A DNA stretch of 37,528 bases from Anoxybacteroides voinovskiense (GTDB lineage Bacteria; Bacillota; Bacilli; Bacillales; Anoxybacillaceae): contig NZ_JACIDE010000030.1 of NCBI RefSeq assembly GCF_014196205.1, positions 1-37,528 of the forward strand, in the 5' to 3' direction. A model generated the notes under the pieces. The model had not been told where the DNA came from, ran no database searches, and worked only from the letters and a program-made list of their open reading frames with translations. The position numbers were made by a program, and so were the translations under genes. Of this stretch, positions 1 to 9,497 are shown one piece after another. Within the stretch, counting starts at the first letter, position 1. Each line of letters opens with the position of its first letter.

Positions 1-92
<92 letters not shown>

Positions 93-100
93 GGACAACG

Positions 101-135
101 GTTAGAGAACGGAAAACCGGTCTCTAACTTTTTTT
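101..135 (+). terminator. rRNA operon terminator
   Basis: GTTAGAGA at 101-108 pairs with TCTCTAAC at 121-128. A further CGG/CCG pairing closes an AAAA loop, and seven T residues follow (129-135). This is a classic intrinsic terminator just after the 5S gene. Confidence 0.93.
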
Positions 136-214
136 GTCCAGTTTAATTTGCGTTTTTATTAACGCCATTAAAATCCTCTCCCCCATAAAAAGCACCGGCG
201 GAAAAAGGTGCAAA

Positions 215-256
215 TAAAAAAGCGGCTAGCCTGTGTACAGGGTAGTCGCTTTTCTT
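215..256. terminator. Bidirectional terminator between rRNA operon and hsp20 gene
   Basis: AGCGGCTA (221-228) pairs with TAGTCGCT (243-250) with one G-U pair, and CCTG/CAGG extends the stem. It has an A tract on the left and TTTTC on the right, so it can end transcription from both sides: the rightward rRNA operon and the leftward heat-shock gene. A smaller hairpin, GCACC/GGTGC, lies just upstream at 192-211. I see nothing else in 136-214. Confidence 0.75.
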
Positions 257-260
257 ATAA

Positions 261-415
261 GGTAAGAAAGTATAAAATTTTACGATTAGGTGGGGCGCTG
301 TCTAGCTCCAAGCGCCATCGGCTCGAGTTGCTCCGCCCCACGCTGCGGCGGCGAAGCCTCCTCGGTGGGGCTTGTGCGATCTTCGCCGATAGGCGGGCGC
401 TTTGCGCTTTTCTTA
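261..415 (+). repeat. 155-bp structured dispersed repeat, copy 1
   Basis: This 155-bp stretch recurs at 14060-14214 in the same orientation with only about four mismatches. It starts with a short hairpin around GTATAAAATTTT. GGCGCT/AGCGCC pairing around TCTAGCTCC follows, then GC-rich pairings (CCCCAC/GTGGGG and CGGCGAAG/CTTCGCCG), and it ends GCGCTTTTCTTA. Its right end supplies the TAA stop codon of the leftward heat-shock gene. The base composition and stem-rich design point to a dispersed non-coding repeat, not a gene. Similar repeats ending in GCGCTTTTCTTA are, from memory, common between genes in Bacillaceae. Confidence 0.9.
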
Positions 416-859
416 TTCCATCCGCTTAATTTCAATTCGCTTTTTCCGTTCTTCAGGGATTGCACGGTGGAGATGAATCATAAGCAGTCCGTGGTGATAG
501 GTCGCTTCCACTCGCTCTTCTTTTACCGCAAACGGCAGCGCAATCGTTTTTTCCCACGTTCCTTGAAAAATCCCTTCTTCTACTAGCTCAAACCCTTCGA
601 ATTGCAAGTTGATTGTCGCTTTAATTTCCAACGTTTTATAATAAGTATAAAGTTCTACATGTTCTAAACTTTCCAATCCTGGCAGACAAATAACAATTAA
701 TAACTCGTTTTCTTTTTTATATATGTTTAAGCCAGAGCTGTTTTCAGATTTTGGTTGCTGTTGGAAAAAGGGTTGAAAGCTCCCCCAAAAATCATGTTGA
801 AAAAACTGTTCCCACTGTTTTGTCCAGTCAGGAAATGCACCAAAAGGGTTTGTTTTCAT
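413..859 (-). CDS. Hsp20/alpha-crystallin family small heat-shock protein
   Basis: The 148-residue protein has the layout of a small heat-shock protein. An aromatic-rich N-terminal arm (1-40; many F, W and Q) is followed by an alpha-crystallin beta-sandwich at about residues 45-132, then a charged tail ending KRME. The motif HHGLLMIHL (122-130) matches the conserved A-x-x-x-n-G-v-L-x-v-x-l strand of the family. Such proteins hold unfolding proteins in an ATP-independent way; several Bacillus members (CotM, CotP) are found in spore coats. The start at 859 has a strong site, GGGGGAGGGAG, directly upstream. The gene reads away from the purine operon. Its stop codon lies inside the dispersed repeat, and the bidirectional terminator follows. 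The C-terminal IXI motif seen in many family members is present only as IEI. Which subfamily it belongs to is uncertain. Confidence 0.87.
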   Translation of the reverse strand: MKTNPFGAFPDWTKQWEQFFQHDFWGSFQPFFQQQPKSENSSGLNIYKKENELLIVICLPGLESLEHVELYTYYKTLEIKATINLQFEGFELVEEGIFQGTWEKTIALPFAVKEERVEATYHHGLLMIHLHRAIPEERKKRIEIKRME

Positions 860-945
860 CTCCCTCCCCCTTCTTTCCTTCGTATTCGCCCGAAACGAAT
901 CTACCTTATTTATATGTAGAAAATGACAATTGGTGAATTTAGCAA

Positions 946-987
946 AAACCGAACATTATCTATATTTTTTTGTCAAATGTTCGATTC
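946..987 (+). promoter_or_regulatory. PurR operator: inverted PurBox pair
   Basis: CGAACATT (950-957) and its exact inverse AATGTTCG (976-983) are separated by 18 bp just upstream of the -35 element. This matches the two divergent PurBoxes bound by the Bacillus PurR repressor, which PRPP releases. The spacing and place fit repression of the purine operon promoter. Confidence 0.85.
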
Positions 988-991
988 TATG

Positions 992-1022
992 TTGACATTT
1001 TAACAAAAACATTGATAAGATA
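992..1022 (+). promoter_or_regulatory. Sigma-A promoter of the purine operon
   Basis: A perfect -35 TTGACA lies at 992-997. A -10 region follows within GATAAGATAG (1014-1023); GATAAG at 16-bp spacing is the best single hexamer. The promoter lies between the PurBox pair and the riboswitch, so transcription should begin at about 1026-1030. Confidence 0.75.
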
Positions 1023-1039
1023 GTGGTAACTTCATTACA

Positions 1040-1113
1040 TTCCCTCATATAATCTTGGGAATATGGCCCAAAAGTTTCTACCCAATAACCGTAAATTATT
1101 GGACTATGAGGGA
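1040..1113 (+). promoter_or_regulatory. Purine riboswitch, guanine/hypoxanthine class (pur operon)
   Basis: All conserved parts of the purine aptamer are present: P1 TCCCTCATA/TATGAGGGA, junction TATAATC, loop L2 with ATATGG, GTTTCTACC, loop L3 CCGTAAA, and GACTATG in J3/1. The specificity base in GACTATG is C, which marks guanine/hypoxanthine binding; adenine switches carry GATTATG. Ligand binding would stabilise P1 and let the terminator at 1158-1206 form. Confidence 0.95.
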
Positions 1114-1157
1114 AAGGATCGGAACGGCTTTTTTTGCCATTCTATGGCCGAGGTATG

Positions 1158-1206
1158 CCCAGAACGATGCTTTCCCTTAGAACAGGAACGCTTGTTCTGG
1201 GTTTTT
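1158..1206 (+). terminator. Riboswitch-controlled attenuator before purE
   Basis: CCCAGAAC (1158-1165) pairs with GTTCTGGG (1194-1201), followed by TTTTT. An alternative inner pairing, AGAACA/TGTTCT (1179-1184 with 1193-1198), also exists. The terminator lies between the aptamer and purE, so it is the OFF element of the switch. Confidence 0.8.
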
Positions 1207-1234
1207 ATTATGGTAAAAGCATGGGGTGAAATGA

Positions 1235-1723
1235 ATGCAACCACTTGTCGGGATAATTATGGGAAGTCAATCGGATTGGGATACGATGAAATATGCCTGT
1301 GACATACTAACAGAGTTGGAAATACCGTTTGAAAAAAAAGTTGTTTCTGCTCATCGGACGCCTGACTACATGTTTGCATATGCCGAAACAGCCGAAGAAC
1401 GAGGAATTAAAGTCATTATTGCTGGCGCTGGAGGAGCTGCACATTTGCCGGGAATGGTGGCGGCGAAAACAACGCTTCCGGTTATCGGGGTGCCGGTACA
1501 GTCGAAAGCGTTGAATGGGCTCGACTCGCTTTTATCGATTGTTCAAATGCCAGGCGGCGTACCGGTGGCAACGGTAGCGATCGGCAAAGCGGGAGCTACG
1601 AATGCTGGGCTTTTAGCAGCCGCCATTCTTGGAACGTACGAACCGAAATATATGGAAGCATTAAAAAAGCGAAGAGAACGTATTCGCCAAGACGTATTAG
1701 AAAGTAGTGATCAGCTTGAGTAA
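1235..1723 (+). CDS. purE: N5-carboxyaminoimidazole ribonucleotide mutase PurE
   Basis: PurE moves the carboxylate of N5-CAIR to C4, giving CAIR, the step after PurK in purine synthesis. The 162-residue length is that of class I PurE. The phosphate/substrate loop [10 protein letters not shown] lies at residues 9-18 and the catalytic SAHRTP at 38-43. The start at 1235 follows GGGGTGAA at a suitable distance and gives the normal N-terminus [11 protein letters not shown]. This is the first gene of the operon, directly after the attenuator. Its 3' end overlaps the purK start, which suggests translational coupling. Confidence 0.97.
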   Translation: MQPLVGIIMGSQSDWDTMKYACDILTELEIPFEKKVVSAHRTPDYMFAYAETAEERGIKVIIAGAGGAAHLPGMVAAKTTLPVIGVPVQSKALNGLDSLLSIVQMPGGVPVATVAIGKAGATNAGLLAAAILGTYEPKYMEALKKRRERIRQDVLESSDQLE

Positions 1724-2858
1724 GCGTACCATTCTCCCAGGGCAGACAGTAGGCATTATTGGCGGTGGACAGCTCGGCCGGATGATGGCCATTGCCGCAA
1801 AAGAAATGGGGTTTCGTGTGGCGGTGCTTGACCCGGTGCCTAATTCTCCTTGTAGTCAAGTAGCAGATGTCGAAATTATTGGAGAATATAGCGATTTGGA
1901 AGCAATTAAAACATTGGCAGATGTCAGCGATGTGATTACGTACGAGTTTGAAAACATTGATGCTCATGCGCTTGATTGGCTAGTTCAGCATGCCTACGTC
2001 CCGCAAGGTAGCCAATTGCTAGCGATTACCCAAGACCGTGCGATGGAAAAAAAAGCGATTACTAATGCAGGGCTTCCTGTTGCACCTTATTTAGAAATTC
2101 ACTCGGTGGATGAGTTATGGACGGGGGTGGAGCAGCTTGGCTTTCCGTGTGTGTTAAAAACGTGCCGCGGTGGGTATGACGGAAAGGGACAAGCAGTCAT
2201 TCGCTGCCAAGAAGATATAGAGAAAGCAGCCGTGTTATTACAAGCAGGCGCTTGCGTATTAGAAAGTTGGCTTTCTTTTGAAAAAGAAATTTCGGTAATT
2301 GTTGTCCGTAATGGATTAGGCGAAACGAGTGTTTTTCCAGTAGGGGAAAACATTCATGTGGAGAATATTTTACATCAAACAATCGTCCCTGCTCGTACAT
2401 CGGAAGCAGCGCAAGAAAAGGCCATCTCGTACGCGAAAACGTTGGCGCAACATTTTGAGCTTGTAGGTACGCTGGCGGTCGAAATGTTTTTAACAAACGA
2501 AGGAAATATATATATTAACGAACTTGCCCCTAGACCACACAACTCTGGTCATTATACAATTAATGCTTGTGCAACGTCTCAATTTCAGCAGCACGTTCGT
2601 GCCATTTGTAATTGGCCGTTAGGAAGTACGAAATTGTTGACGCCGGCAGTGATGGTCAATATTTTAGGTGAGCATGTGCAGCCGATCATGGACAATATTG
2701 CGAAACTACAACATGCCCATCTGCATTTGTATGGGAAAAAGGAAGCGAAGAAAAAACGGAAAATGGGGCATGTCACGGTGCTTGCGGAAACGGTGGAAGA
2801 CGCGTTGCAACTCATCAGCAGCTTTCACATTTGGAAAGAGGAGGATACACATGATTGA
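1716..2858 (+). CDS. purK: N5-carboxyaminoimidazole ribonucleotide synthase PurK
   Basis: PurK uses ATP and bicarbonate to turn AIR into N5-CAIR. An ATP-grasp fold is visible. The N-terminal glycine motif [12 protein letters not shown] is followed by the ATP-binding stretch [23 protein letters not shown], and the metal-binding [14 protein letters not shown] near the middle. I chose the TTG at 1716 ([13 protein letters not shown]) because it reproduces the usual family N-terminus and gives 380 residues. A GTG at 1707 would add three residues. Neither has a strong ribosome site, so translation probably depends on ribosomes ending on purE, which overlaps it by 8 nt. The stop overlaps the purB start. 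Confidence 0.95.
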   Translation: MSKRTILPGQTVGIIGGGQLGRMMAIAAKEMGFRVAVLDPVPNSPCSQVADVEIIGEYSDLEAIKTLADVSDVITYEFENIDAHALDWLVQHAYVPQGSQLLAITQDRAMEKKAITNAGLPVAPYLEIHSVDELWTGVEQLGFPCVLKTCRGGYDGKGQAVIRCQEDIEKAAVLLQAGACVLESWLSFEKEISVIVVRNGLGETSVFPVGENIHVENILHQTIVPARTSEAAQEKAISYAKTLAQHFELVGTLAVEMFLTNEGNIYINELAPRPHNSGHYTINACATSQFQQHVRAICNWPLGSTKLLTPAVMVNILGEHVQPIMDNIAKLQHAHLHLYGKKEAKKKRKMGHVTVLAETVEDALQLISSFHIWKEEDTHD

Positions 2859-4143
2859 ACGGTACACTAGACCAGAAATGGGAGCGATTTGGACTGAAGA
2901 AAATCGCTTTAAGGCATGGCTAGAAGTCGAAATTTTAGCGTGTGAAGCGTGGTCGGAGCTTGGAGTTATTCCAAAAGAAGACGTAGAGAAAATCCGAAAA
3001 CATGCTTCATTCGACATTCAGCGCATTAAAGAAATTGAGGAAGAAACGCGCCACGATGTTGTTGCTTTTACCCGAGCGGTTTCAGAAACGCTTGGTGAAG
3101 AGCGAAAGTGGGTGCATTATGGACTTACATCGACCGATGTTGTCGATACAGCATTATCGTATTTATTAAAGCAAGCCAATGAGATTTTATTGCGCGATTT
3201 AGAGAATTTTATTCACGTGTTAAAGGAAAAAGCGCAAGAGCATAAATACACAGTGATGATGGGGCGCACACATGGCGTTCATGCCGAACCGACGACGTTT
3301 GGCTTAAAACTAGCGCTTTGGTATGCGGAAATGCAGCGAAACTTAGAGCGTTTCAAGCAAGCGGCAGAAACGGTGCGTGTCGGAAAAATTTCCGGTGCCG
3401 TCGGAACGTATGCAAACATTGAGCCGTTTGTTGAAAAATATGTGTGTGAAAAACTCGGATTAGAGCCAGCGCCAATTTCGACGCAAACGTTGCAGCGTGA
3501 CCGCCATGCGCATTACATGGCGACGTTGGCGCTAATTGCGACATCGATTGAAAAGTTTGCCGTTGAAATTCGTGGGCTGCAAAAAAGCGAAACGCGCGAA
3601 GTCGAAGAATTTTTTGCGAAGGGGCAAAAAGGGTCATCCGCGATGCCACATAAACGCAATCCGATTGGTTCGGAAAATATGACAGGTATGGCGCGCGTCA
3701 TTCGTGGCTATATGCTAACGGCGTATGAAAACGTCCCGCTATGGCATGAACGGGATATTTCCCATTCGTCTGCGGAACGCATTATTTTACCAGATGCAAC
3801 GATTGCGCTCAACTACATGTTGAACCGATTTGCCAACATTGTGAAAAACTTGACCGTATTCCCAGAAAATATGAAGCGAAATATGGATCGCACGCTCGGG
3901 CTCATCTATTCGCAACGCGTGTTATTAGCGCTCATTGACACCGGAATGACGCGCGAAGAAGCGTATGATTTAGTGCAGCCGAAAGCGATGGAAGCGTGGG
4001 AAACGCAAGTTCCGTTCCGGACGCTAATCGAAGCCGATGAGGCGATTACGAGTCGCTTAACGAAAGAACAAATTGAGGACTGCTTTGATTACCACTACCA
4101 CTTGAAACATGTCGATACGATTTTTGAACGGTTAGGGTTATAA
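2851..4143 (+). CDS. purB: Adenylosuccinate lyase PurB
   Basis: PurB acts twice: it splits SAICAR to AICAR and adenylosuccinate to AMP, releasing fumarate each time. The 430-residue protein carries the fumarase/aspartase signature [11 protein letters not shown] (261-271) on the flexible catalytic loop. Histidines sit at the expected places: H68 in TRHDVVAF and H141 in [10 protein letters not shown]. The frame is open well upstream inside purK. The start at 2851 is clear, though, from GGAAAGAGGAGG ending about 7 nt before it and from the family N-terminus [10 protein letters not shown]. It overlaps purK by 8 nt. A long perfect hairpin follows its stop. Confidence 0.97.
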   Translation: MIERYTRPEMGAIWTEENRFKAWLEVEILACEAWSELGVIPKEDVEKIRKHASFDIQRIKEIEEETRHDVVAFTRAVSETLGEERKWVHYGLTSTDVVDTALSYLLKQANEILLRDLENFIHVLKEKAQEHKYTVMMGRTHGVHAEPTTFGLKLALWYAEMQRNLERFKQAAETVRVGKISGAVGTYANIEPFVEKYVCEKLGLEPAPISTQTLQRDRHAHYMATLALIATSIEKFAVEIRGLQKSETREVEEFFAKGQKGSSAMPHKRNPIGSENMTGMARVIRGYMLTAYENVPLWHERDISHSSAERIILPDATIALNYMLNRFANIVKNLTVFPENMKRNMDRTLGLIYSQRVLLALIDTGMTREEAYDLVQPKAMEAWETQVPFRTLIEADEAITSRLTKEQIEDCFDYHYHLKHVDTIFERLGL

Positions 4144-4170
4144 CATAGGTAAGGGACTCCTTACCTATGT
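4143..4170 (+). other. Intra-operon 12-bp perfect hairpin between purB and purC
   Basis: ACATAGGTAAGG (4143-4154) pairs exactly with CCTTACCTATGT (4159-4170) around a 4-nt loop. The stem starts on the last base of the purB stop codon. No T tract follows (AACAACAGG), so it does not look like a simple terminator. An RNA-processing or 3'-end-stabilising element, or a partial attenuator within the operon, is more likely. The purB-purC spacer (72 nt) is the longest gap in the operon. Confidence 0.8.
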
Positions 4171-4215
4171 AACAACAGGAAAATTCCTAATATTCTGTCT
4201 AGGAGGCCTTTTGTC

Positions 4216-4926
4216 ATGGTCAAAAAACTAGAGCTGCTTTACGAAGGAAAAGCGAAAAAAGTGTATAAAACGGATGACGAGAACGTCCTTTGGATTGCTT
4301 ATAAAGATAGCGCGACAGCATTTAATGGCGAAAAAAAAGCGACGATTGCTGGGAAAGGGCGTTTAAATAACGAAATTACGAGCTTGTTATTCTCGAAGCT
4401 ACACGAAGCTGGCGTCGAAAATCATTTTATTCAAAAACTTTCTGATACGGAGCAATTAGTCAAAAAAGTAACGATTATTCCTCTTGAAGTTGTTGTCCGC
4501 AATTATGTCGCTGGAAGTTTAGCGAAGCGGCTTGGCATCGCTGAAGGGACGAGTCTAGAAAAACCGCTTATTGAGTTTTATTACAAAAACGATGAACTTG
4601 GCGACCCTCTATTGTTGGAAGACCACATTGCCATTTTAAAGCTTGCCACTTCAGAACAACTTGCAGTGTTGAAGGCGTACGCTTTAAAGGTCAATGAGAT
4701 CCTCACCCAACATTTTCAACATTGTCGTGTCCGCCTCGTTGATTTTAAGTTGGAGTTTGGCTTTGATGCGGAAGGAAAGATTGTATTAGCGGATGAAATT
4801 TCACCGGATACGTGCCGGTTATGGGACATGGAAACAAATGAAAAGTTTGATAAAGATGTCTTTCGTCGGGATTTAGGAAGCTTAACGGATGCATACGAAA
4901 TTATTTTGCAAAGATTAGGGGGATAA
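4216..4926 (+). CDS. purC: SAICAR synthetase PurC
   Basis: PurC joins CAIR and aspartate with ATP to form SAICAR. The 236-residue protein shows LYEGKAKKVY at the N-terminus, the glycine-rich nucleotide loop, the signature IPLEVVVRNYVAGSL (about 92-106) and the second signature LVDFKLEFGF, followed by ADEISPDTCR. AGGAGG at 4201-4206 lies 9 nt before the start. The gene follows the purB hairpin, so it has its own strong initiation signal and no overlap with the gene before it. Its stop abuts the purS start directly. Confidence 0.97.
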   Translation: MVKKLELLYEGKAKKVYKTDDENVLWIAYKDSATAFNGEKKATIAGKGRLNNEITSLLFSKLHEAGVENHFIQKLSDTEQLVKKVTIIPLEVVVRNYVAGSLAKRLGIAEGTSLEKPLIEFYYKNDELGDPLLLEDHIAILKLATSEQLAVLKAYALKVNEILTQHFQHCRVRLVDFKLEFGFDAEGKIVLADEISPDTCRLWDMETNEKFDKDVFRRDLGSLTDAYEIILQRLGG

Positions 4927-5184
4927 ATGATGTATAAAGTAAAAGTCTATGTCACATTGCGTGAAAACGTATTAGATCCACAAGGGACGGCCGTGAAAGG
5001 AGCGCTGCATAGCTTATCGTATCGTGAAGTGCAAGATGTCCGCATCGGCAAATTTATGGAACTAGTGATTGAAAAAAGCGAACGGGATATTGAGGAGCTT
5101 GTTCGCGAAATGTGTGAAAAACTATTAGCGAATACTGTCATTGAAGATTATCGTTACGACATCGAGGAGGTCGTCGTCCAGTGA
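4927..5184 (+). CDS. purS: Phosphoribosylformylglycinamidine synthase subunit PurS
   Basis: PurS is the small structural subunit that bridges PurL and PurQ in the three-part FGAM synthase of Gram-positive bacteria. The 85-residue protein has the family pattern [20 protein letters not shown] followed by helices and strands ending in [12 protein letters not shown]. Two ATG codons (4927, 4930) are adjacent, and either could be used; family members often begin MYKVKV. It starts right at the purC stop and overlaps purQ by 4 nt (GTGA), so synthesis of the complex subunits is probably coupled. Confidence 0.96.
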   Translation: MMYKVKVYVTLRENVLDPQGTAVKGALHSLSYREVQDVRIGKFMELVIEKSERDIEELVREMCEKLLANTVIEDYRYDIEEVVVQ

Positions 5185-5867
5185 AATTTGCGGTCATTGT
5201 TTTTCCAGGGTCGAACTGCGATGTCGATATGTATCATGCGATTAAAGATGAATTAGGGGAAGAAGTCGAATACGTATGGCATACAGCCGATTCGCTTGAT
5301 GCATTTGATGCGATTTTATTACCGGGCGGTTTTTCATACGGTGACTATCTCCGCTCAGGAGCGATTGCCCGTTTCTCTAACGTGATGAAAGCAATCCAAC
5401 AAGCAGCGGAGGAAGGGAAGCCGATTCTTGGCGTGTGCAACGGGTTTCAAATTTTATTAGAGGCGGGATTGTTGCCGGGAGCGATGCGCCGCAATAATAG
5501 CCTTAAATTCATCTGTCGACCAGTGACACTAAGGGTGGAAAATAATGAAACAATGTTTACGTCGCTATATGAACAAGGAGAAGTGATTACGATCCCAATT
5601 GCTCATGGCGAAGGCAATTATTATTGCGATGAAGAAACGCTACAAAAATTGATGGACAATCGGCAAATCATTTTCCGCTACCACGACGAAAATCCGAACG
5701 GAAGTTTAGACAATATTGCCGGGATTATGAATGAAAAAGGAAACGTGCTTGGAATGATGCCGCATCCGGAGCGTGCAGTTGATGCGTTGCTTGGAAGTGC
5801 GGACGGACTTAAGTTGTTCCAATCGATCGTGAAATATTGGAGGGTGAAACATGTCGTTACTTCTTGA
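5181..5867 (+). CDS. purQ: Phosphoribosylformylglycinamidine synthase subunit PurQ (glutaminase)
   Basis: PurQ is the glutamine amidotransferase subunit that hands ammonia to PurL. It is a class I (triad) domain of 228 residues. The nucleophile is C86 in GVCNGFQ, and the His and Glu are H195 and E197 in MPHPERA. The oxyanion region [13 protein letters not shown] is near residue 47. The GTG start at 5181 overlaps the purS stop, with GAGGAGG at 5164-5170. The gene end overlaps purL by 17 nt, consistent with equal supply of the two subunits. Confidence 0.97.
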   Translation: MKFAVIVFPGSNCDVDMYHAIKDELGEEVEYVWHTADSLDAFDAILLPGGFSYGDYLRSGAIARFSNVMKAIQQAAEEGKPILGVCNGFQILLEAGLLPGAMRRNNSLKFICRPVTLRVENNETMFTSLYEQGEVITIPIAHGEGNYYCDEETLQKLMDNRQIIFRYHDENPNGSLDNIAGIMNEKGNVLGMMPHPERAVDALLGSADGLKLFQSIVKYWRVKHVVTS

Positions 5868-8076
5868 GCCAAGTCCAACAACAATTAAGGAAGAAAAGCT
5901 CTATCGTGAAATGGGATTGACGGACGAAGAATTTGCGATGATAGAACGCATTCTCGGCCGTTTGCCAAACTATACGGAAACAGGTATTTTCTCTGTTATG
6001 TGGTCGGAACATTGTAGCTATAAAAATTCCAAGCCTGTGCTAAAAAAATTTCCGACTGACGGAGAGCATGTGTTGCAAGGTCCAGGAGAAGGAGCAGGCA
6101 TTGTCGATATTGGGGACGGGTTAGCGGTAGCGTTTAAAATTGAGAGCCATAACCACCCATCAGCGATTGAACCGTACCAAGGGGCAGCAACAGGGGTCGG
6201 TGGCATTATTCGCGACGTCTTTTCGATGGGGGCACGCCCAATCGCGCTATTGAATTCGCTTCGTTTTGGTGAACTAACATCGCCAAGGGTGAAATATTTG
6301 TTTGAACATGTCGTAGCAGGAATTGCTGGGTACGGAAACTGCGTCGGCATTCCAACGGTTGGCGGGGAAGTACAATTTGATGAGGCGTACGAAGGGAATC
6401 CGCTCGTTAATGCGATGTGCGTCGGGTTAATTCGCCATGAAGATATTCAACGTGGAGTAGCGTCCGGCGTCGGAAATACGGTGATGTATGTCGGAGCAAA
6501 AACTGGTCGCGACGGCATTCACGGAGCGACGTTTGCGTCGGAAGAGTTGACCGAAGCATCTGAGGCGAAACGTCCAGCGGTGCAAGTTGGCGACCCATTC
6601 ATGGAAAAGCTATTGCTTGAAGCGTGTTTAGAAGTTGTTCACTCCGATGCGTTAGTCGGCATTCAAGATATGGGGGCGGCAGGTCTCACTAGTTCTTCAG
6701 CGGAAATGGCGAGCAAAGCGGGCGTTGGGATTGAAATGAATTTAGACCTCGTTCCACAGCGTGAACTAGGTATGACACCGTATGAAATGATGCTTTCGGA
6801 ATCACAAGAACGAATGCTACTTGTTGTGAAAAAAGGGCGAGAACAAGAAATTAGCGATTTATTTGCCAAATATGGACTAGAGGCAAAAGCGATTGGCCAA
6901 GTAACGGACGATAAAATGCTTCGCCTTTATTTTCAAGGGGAAGTCGTCGCGGAAATCCCAGTGGACGCCTTAGCAAAAGATGCGCCTGTCTATCATAAAC
7001 CGTCTAGTGAGCCAGCGTATTATCGAGAATTTCAGCAAATGGACTATATTCCGCACATCGAAAACTATGAAGAAACGTTGCTTGCATTACTTGCTCAACC
7101 AACGATTGCAAGCAAAGAGTGGGTGTATGACCAATACGACTATATGGTGCGGACGAACACGGTCGTTGCGCCTGGTTCCGATGCGGCAGTCGTCCGCATT
7201 CGCGGAACAAAAAAAGCGTTAGCGATGACAACGGACTGCAACTCTCGCTACGTATATTTAGACCCAGAAACAGGCGGAAAAATTACTGTTGCTGAAGCGG
7301 CGCGAAACGTCGTTTGTTCGGGGGCTAAGCCACTTGCGATTACCGATTGCTTAAACTTTGGCTCCCCAGAAAAACCAGAAATTTTTTGGCAGCTAGAAAA
7401 AGCGGTCGATGGCATGAGCGAAGCGTGTCGTGCGCTTGCAACTCCTGTCATTAGCGGAAACGTATCGCTTTACAACGAAACGAACGGGGGAGCGATTTAT
7501 CCGACGCCAATTGTCGGTATGGTCGGGCTTATTGAAGACGTCGCCCATATTACGACGCAATCGTTCAAGCAAGCAGGCGATATTATTTATGTCATCGGTG
7601 AAGCAACCCAAGAATTTGGCGGGAGCGAATTACAAAAATGGTTAGAAGGGTGCATTTTCGGGAAAGCACCAAGCATTGACTTAGAAGTAGAAGCGGCTCG
7701 GCAAGAAGCGCTTCTTAAAGCGATTCGAGCGGGGCTCGTTGCGTCGGCGCACGATGTTGCGGAAGGTGGGCTGTCTGTAGCATTAGCGGAGTGTGTAATG
7801 AGCGCCGAAGGATTGGGGGCGAAAGTCACCATTAGCGGCGATTTCGTCGCAGAATTGTTTAGCGAAACGCAATCTCGTTTTGTCGTTTCGGTGAAAAAAG
7901 AAAACAAAGAAGCGTTTGAACAGCTTGTAGAAGCAAAAGCGATTGGTGAAGTGACCGCAGACGGAACGCTTTCTATCGAAAGCGAAGCAGGTGAGACGCT
8001 CATTTCTCTTTCGGCAGAACAACTGAGAAGCGTATGGAAAGGAGCTATTCCATGCTTGCTGAAATCAAAGGCTTAA
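5851..8076 (+). CDS. purL: Phosphoribosylformylglycinamidine synthase subunit PurL
   Basis: PurL is the ATP-dependent synthetase subunit converting FGAR to FGAM with ammonia from PurQ. At 741 residues it is the small Gram-positive type, which has no fused glutaminase. Visible motifs are [12 protein letters not shown] near residue 50, [10 protein letters not shown] near 93, the repeated AIR-synthase-like halves with [10 protein letters not shown] and [10 protein letters not shown], and [24 protein letters not shown] ribosome site overlaps the purQ end. The last 25 nt of the gene overlap purF in another frame. Confidence 0.97.
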   Translation: MSLLLEPSPTTIKEEKLYREMGLTDEEFAMIERILGRLPNYTETGIFSVMWSEHCSYKNSKPVLKKFPTDGEHVLQGPGEGAGIVDIGDGLAVAFKIESHNHPSAIEPYQGAATGVGGIIRDVFSMGARPIALLNSLRFGELTSPRVKYLFEHVVAGIAGYGNCVGIPTVGGEVQFDEAYEGNPLVNAMCVGLIRHEDIQRGVASGVGNTVMYVGAKTGRDGIHGATFASEELTEASEAKRPAVQVGDPFMEKLLLEACLEVVHSDALVGIQDMGAAGLTSSSAEMASKAGVGIEMNLDLVPQRELGMTPYEMMLSESQERMLLVVKKGREQEISDLFAKYGLEAKAIGQVTDDKMLRLYFQGEVVAEIPVDALAKDAPVYHKPSSEPAYYREFQQMDYIPHIENYEETLLALLAQPTIASKEWVYDQYDYMVRTNTVVAPGSDAAVVRIRGTKKALAMTTDCNSRYVYLDPETGGKITVAEAARNVVCSGAKPLAITDCLNFGSPEKPEIFWQLEKAVDGMSEACRALATPVISGNVSLYNETNGGAIYPTPIVGMVGLIEDVAHITTQSFKQAGDIIYVIGEATQEFGGSELQKWLEGCIFGKAPSIDLEVEAARQEALLKAIRAGLVASAHDVAEGGLSVALAECVMSAEGLGAKVTISGDFVAELFSETQSRFVVSVKKENKEAFEQLVEAKAIGEVTADGTLSIESEAGETLISLSAEQLRSVWKGAIPCLLKSKA

Positions 8077-9440
8077 ATGAAGAGTGTGGAATTTTTGGTA
8101 TTTTTGGTCATAAAGAGGCGGCACAATTGACGTATTACGGGTTGCATAGTTTGCAGCACCGCGGTCAAGAAGGAGCGGGCATTGTTGTCGCCAATGGCGA
8201 AACGTTAAAAGGCCATAAAGGGCTCGGCTTAGTAACGGAAGTATTTAGCGACGGAGCGCTACAACAATTAAGCGGGACAGCAGCAATCGGTCATGTTCGC
8301 TATGCAACGGCAGGAGGCGGGGGCTACGAAAACGTGCAGCCCCTCTTGTTCCGCTCCCAAAGCGGAAGCATTGCGTTGGCTCATAACGGCAATTTAGTAA
8401 ATGCTGCTGATCTGAAACTTCGTCTTGAACAACAAGGGAGTATTTTTCAAACGACATCCGATACGGAAGTGTTTGCCCATTTAATTCGGCGCAGCATGGC
8501 CCCGACGCTAAAAGAACAAATTAAAGTGGCGTTGACGTATTTAGAAGGGGCGTTTGCGTTTCTTCTTTTGACGGAAACAGAACTTTATATCGCTTTAGAC
8601 CCACAAGGATTTCGTCCCCTTTCGATTGGCCGTCTTGGCGATGCGTATGTTGTTGCATCGGAAACGTGTGCGTTCGATGTTGTCGGCGCTACGTATGAGC
8701 GGGAAGTGGAACCAGGAGAATTGATTATTATTAGCAAAGAAGGCGTTTATTCGGAACGCTATGCGGAAAAACGCCCTCGTTCGATTTGCAGCATGGAATA
8801 CATTTATTTTGCGCGTCCAGATAGCAATGTCGATGGCATTAATATTCATACGGCTCGCAAAAATTTAGGAAAACGTCTGGCGTTTGAGGCGCCAGTGGAA
8901 GCTGATGTGGTGACCGGTGTACCGGATTCGAGCATTTCTGTCGCGATCGGCTATGCAGAAGTAACAGGCATTCCGTATGAGCTAGGTTTAATTAAAAATC
9001 GTTATGTTGGGCGAACGTTTATCCAGCCGTCGCAATCGCTACGGGAACAAGGGGTGAAAATGAAGCTATCACCAGTGCGTGGGGTAGTGGCAGGTAAGCG
9101 AGTCGTGATGGTCGACGACTCGATTGTTCGCGGTACGACAAGCAAGCGGATTGTAAATATGCTGCGTGAAGCAGGGGCGAAAGAAGTGCACGTACGCATT
9201 AGCTCTCCGCCGATTACCCATCCATGTTTTTACGGCATCGATACCCCGACAAAAGCAGAATTGATTGCGGCTACCCATTCCGTCGAAGAAATTCGACAAA
9301 TGATTGGGGCAGATTCGCTTGCCTTTTTAAGTGAAGAAGGGCTATTAGAAGCGATTGGCCGCCCGAAAGATTCGAAATGGCACGGGCAATGTATGGCTTG
9401 TTTTACCGGAACGTATCCGACAAAGACGTATCACGAATAA
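8052..9440 (+). CDS. purF: Amidophosphoribosyltransferase PurF (self-processed, iron-sulfur type)
   Basis: PurF makes 5-phosphoribosylamine from PRPP and glutamine, the committed step. The start at 8052 ([11 protein letters not shown]) follows GGAAAGGAG and leaves an 11-residue propeptide before Cys12. That Cys would become the N-terminal nucleophile after self-cleavage. The glutaminase half ends near residue 240. The PRPP site is [14 protein letters not shown] in the C-terminal half. The four cysteines of the B. subtilis-type 4Fe-4S cluster are all recognisable: one in RSICSMEY, one in HPCFYG, and two in GQCMACF. The protein has 462 residues and should be feedback-inhibited by nucleotides, as known for the family. 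Confidence 0.97.
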   Translation: MLAEIKGLNEECGIFGIFGHKEAAQLTYYGLHSLQHRGQEGAGIVVANGETLKGHKGLGLVTEVFSDGALQQLSGTAAIGHVRYATAGGGGYENVQPLLFRSQSGSIALAHNGNLVNAADLKLRLEQQGSIFQTTSDTEVFAHLIRRSMAPTLKEQIKVALTYLEGAFAFLLLTETELYIALDPQGFRPLSIGRLGDAYVVASETCAFDVVGATYEREVEPGELIIISKEGVYSERYAEKRPRSICSMEYIYFARPDSNVDGINIHTARKNLGKRLAFEAPVEADVVTGVPDSSISVAIGYAEVTGIPYELGLIKNRYVGRTFIQPSQSLREQGVKMKLSPVRGVVAGKRVVMVDDSIVRGTTSKRIVNMLREAGAKEVHVRISSPPITHPCFYGIDTPTKAELIAATHSVEEIRQMIGADSLAFLSEEGLLEAIGRPKDSKWHGQCMACFTGTYPTKTYHE

Positions 9441-9497
9441 GAACGCATTTATCATTTGGAAGTATCGCTCACGGACTGAGAAAAGGGGGAAACATAG

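Noticed and set aside
261-415. Assignment of the 155-bp repeat to the Bacillaceae-1 RNA motif because of its place next to an rRNA operon
   Set aside because: The expected RUCCU terminal loops are not seen, and the second copy is not near rRNA genes.
208-586. Open frames crossing the 155-bp repeat
   Set aside because: The same frames appear in both copies only because the DNA repeats. The RNA-like stems and lack of a conserved protein pattern argue for non-coding DNA.
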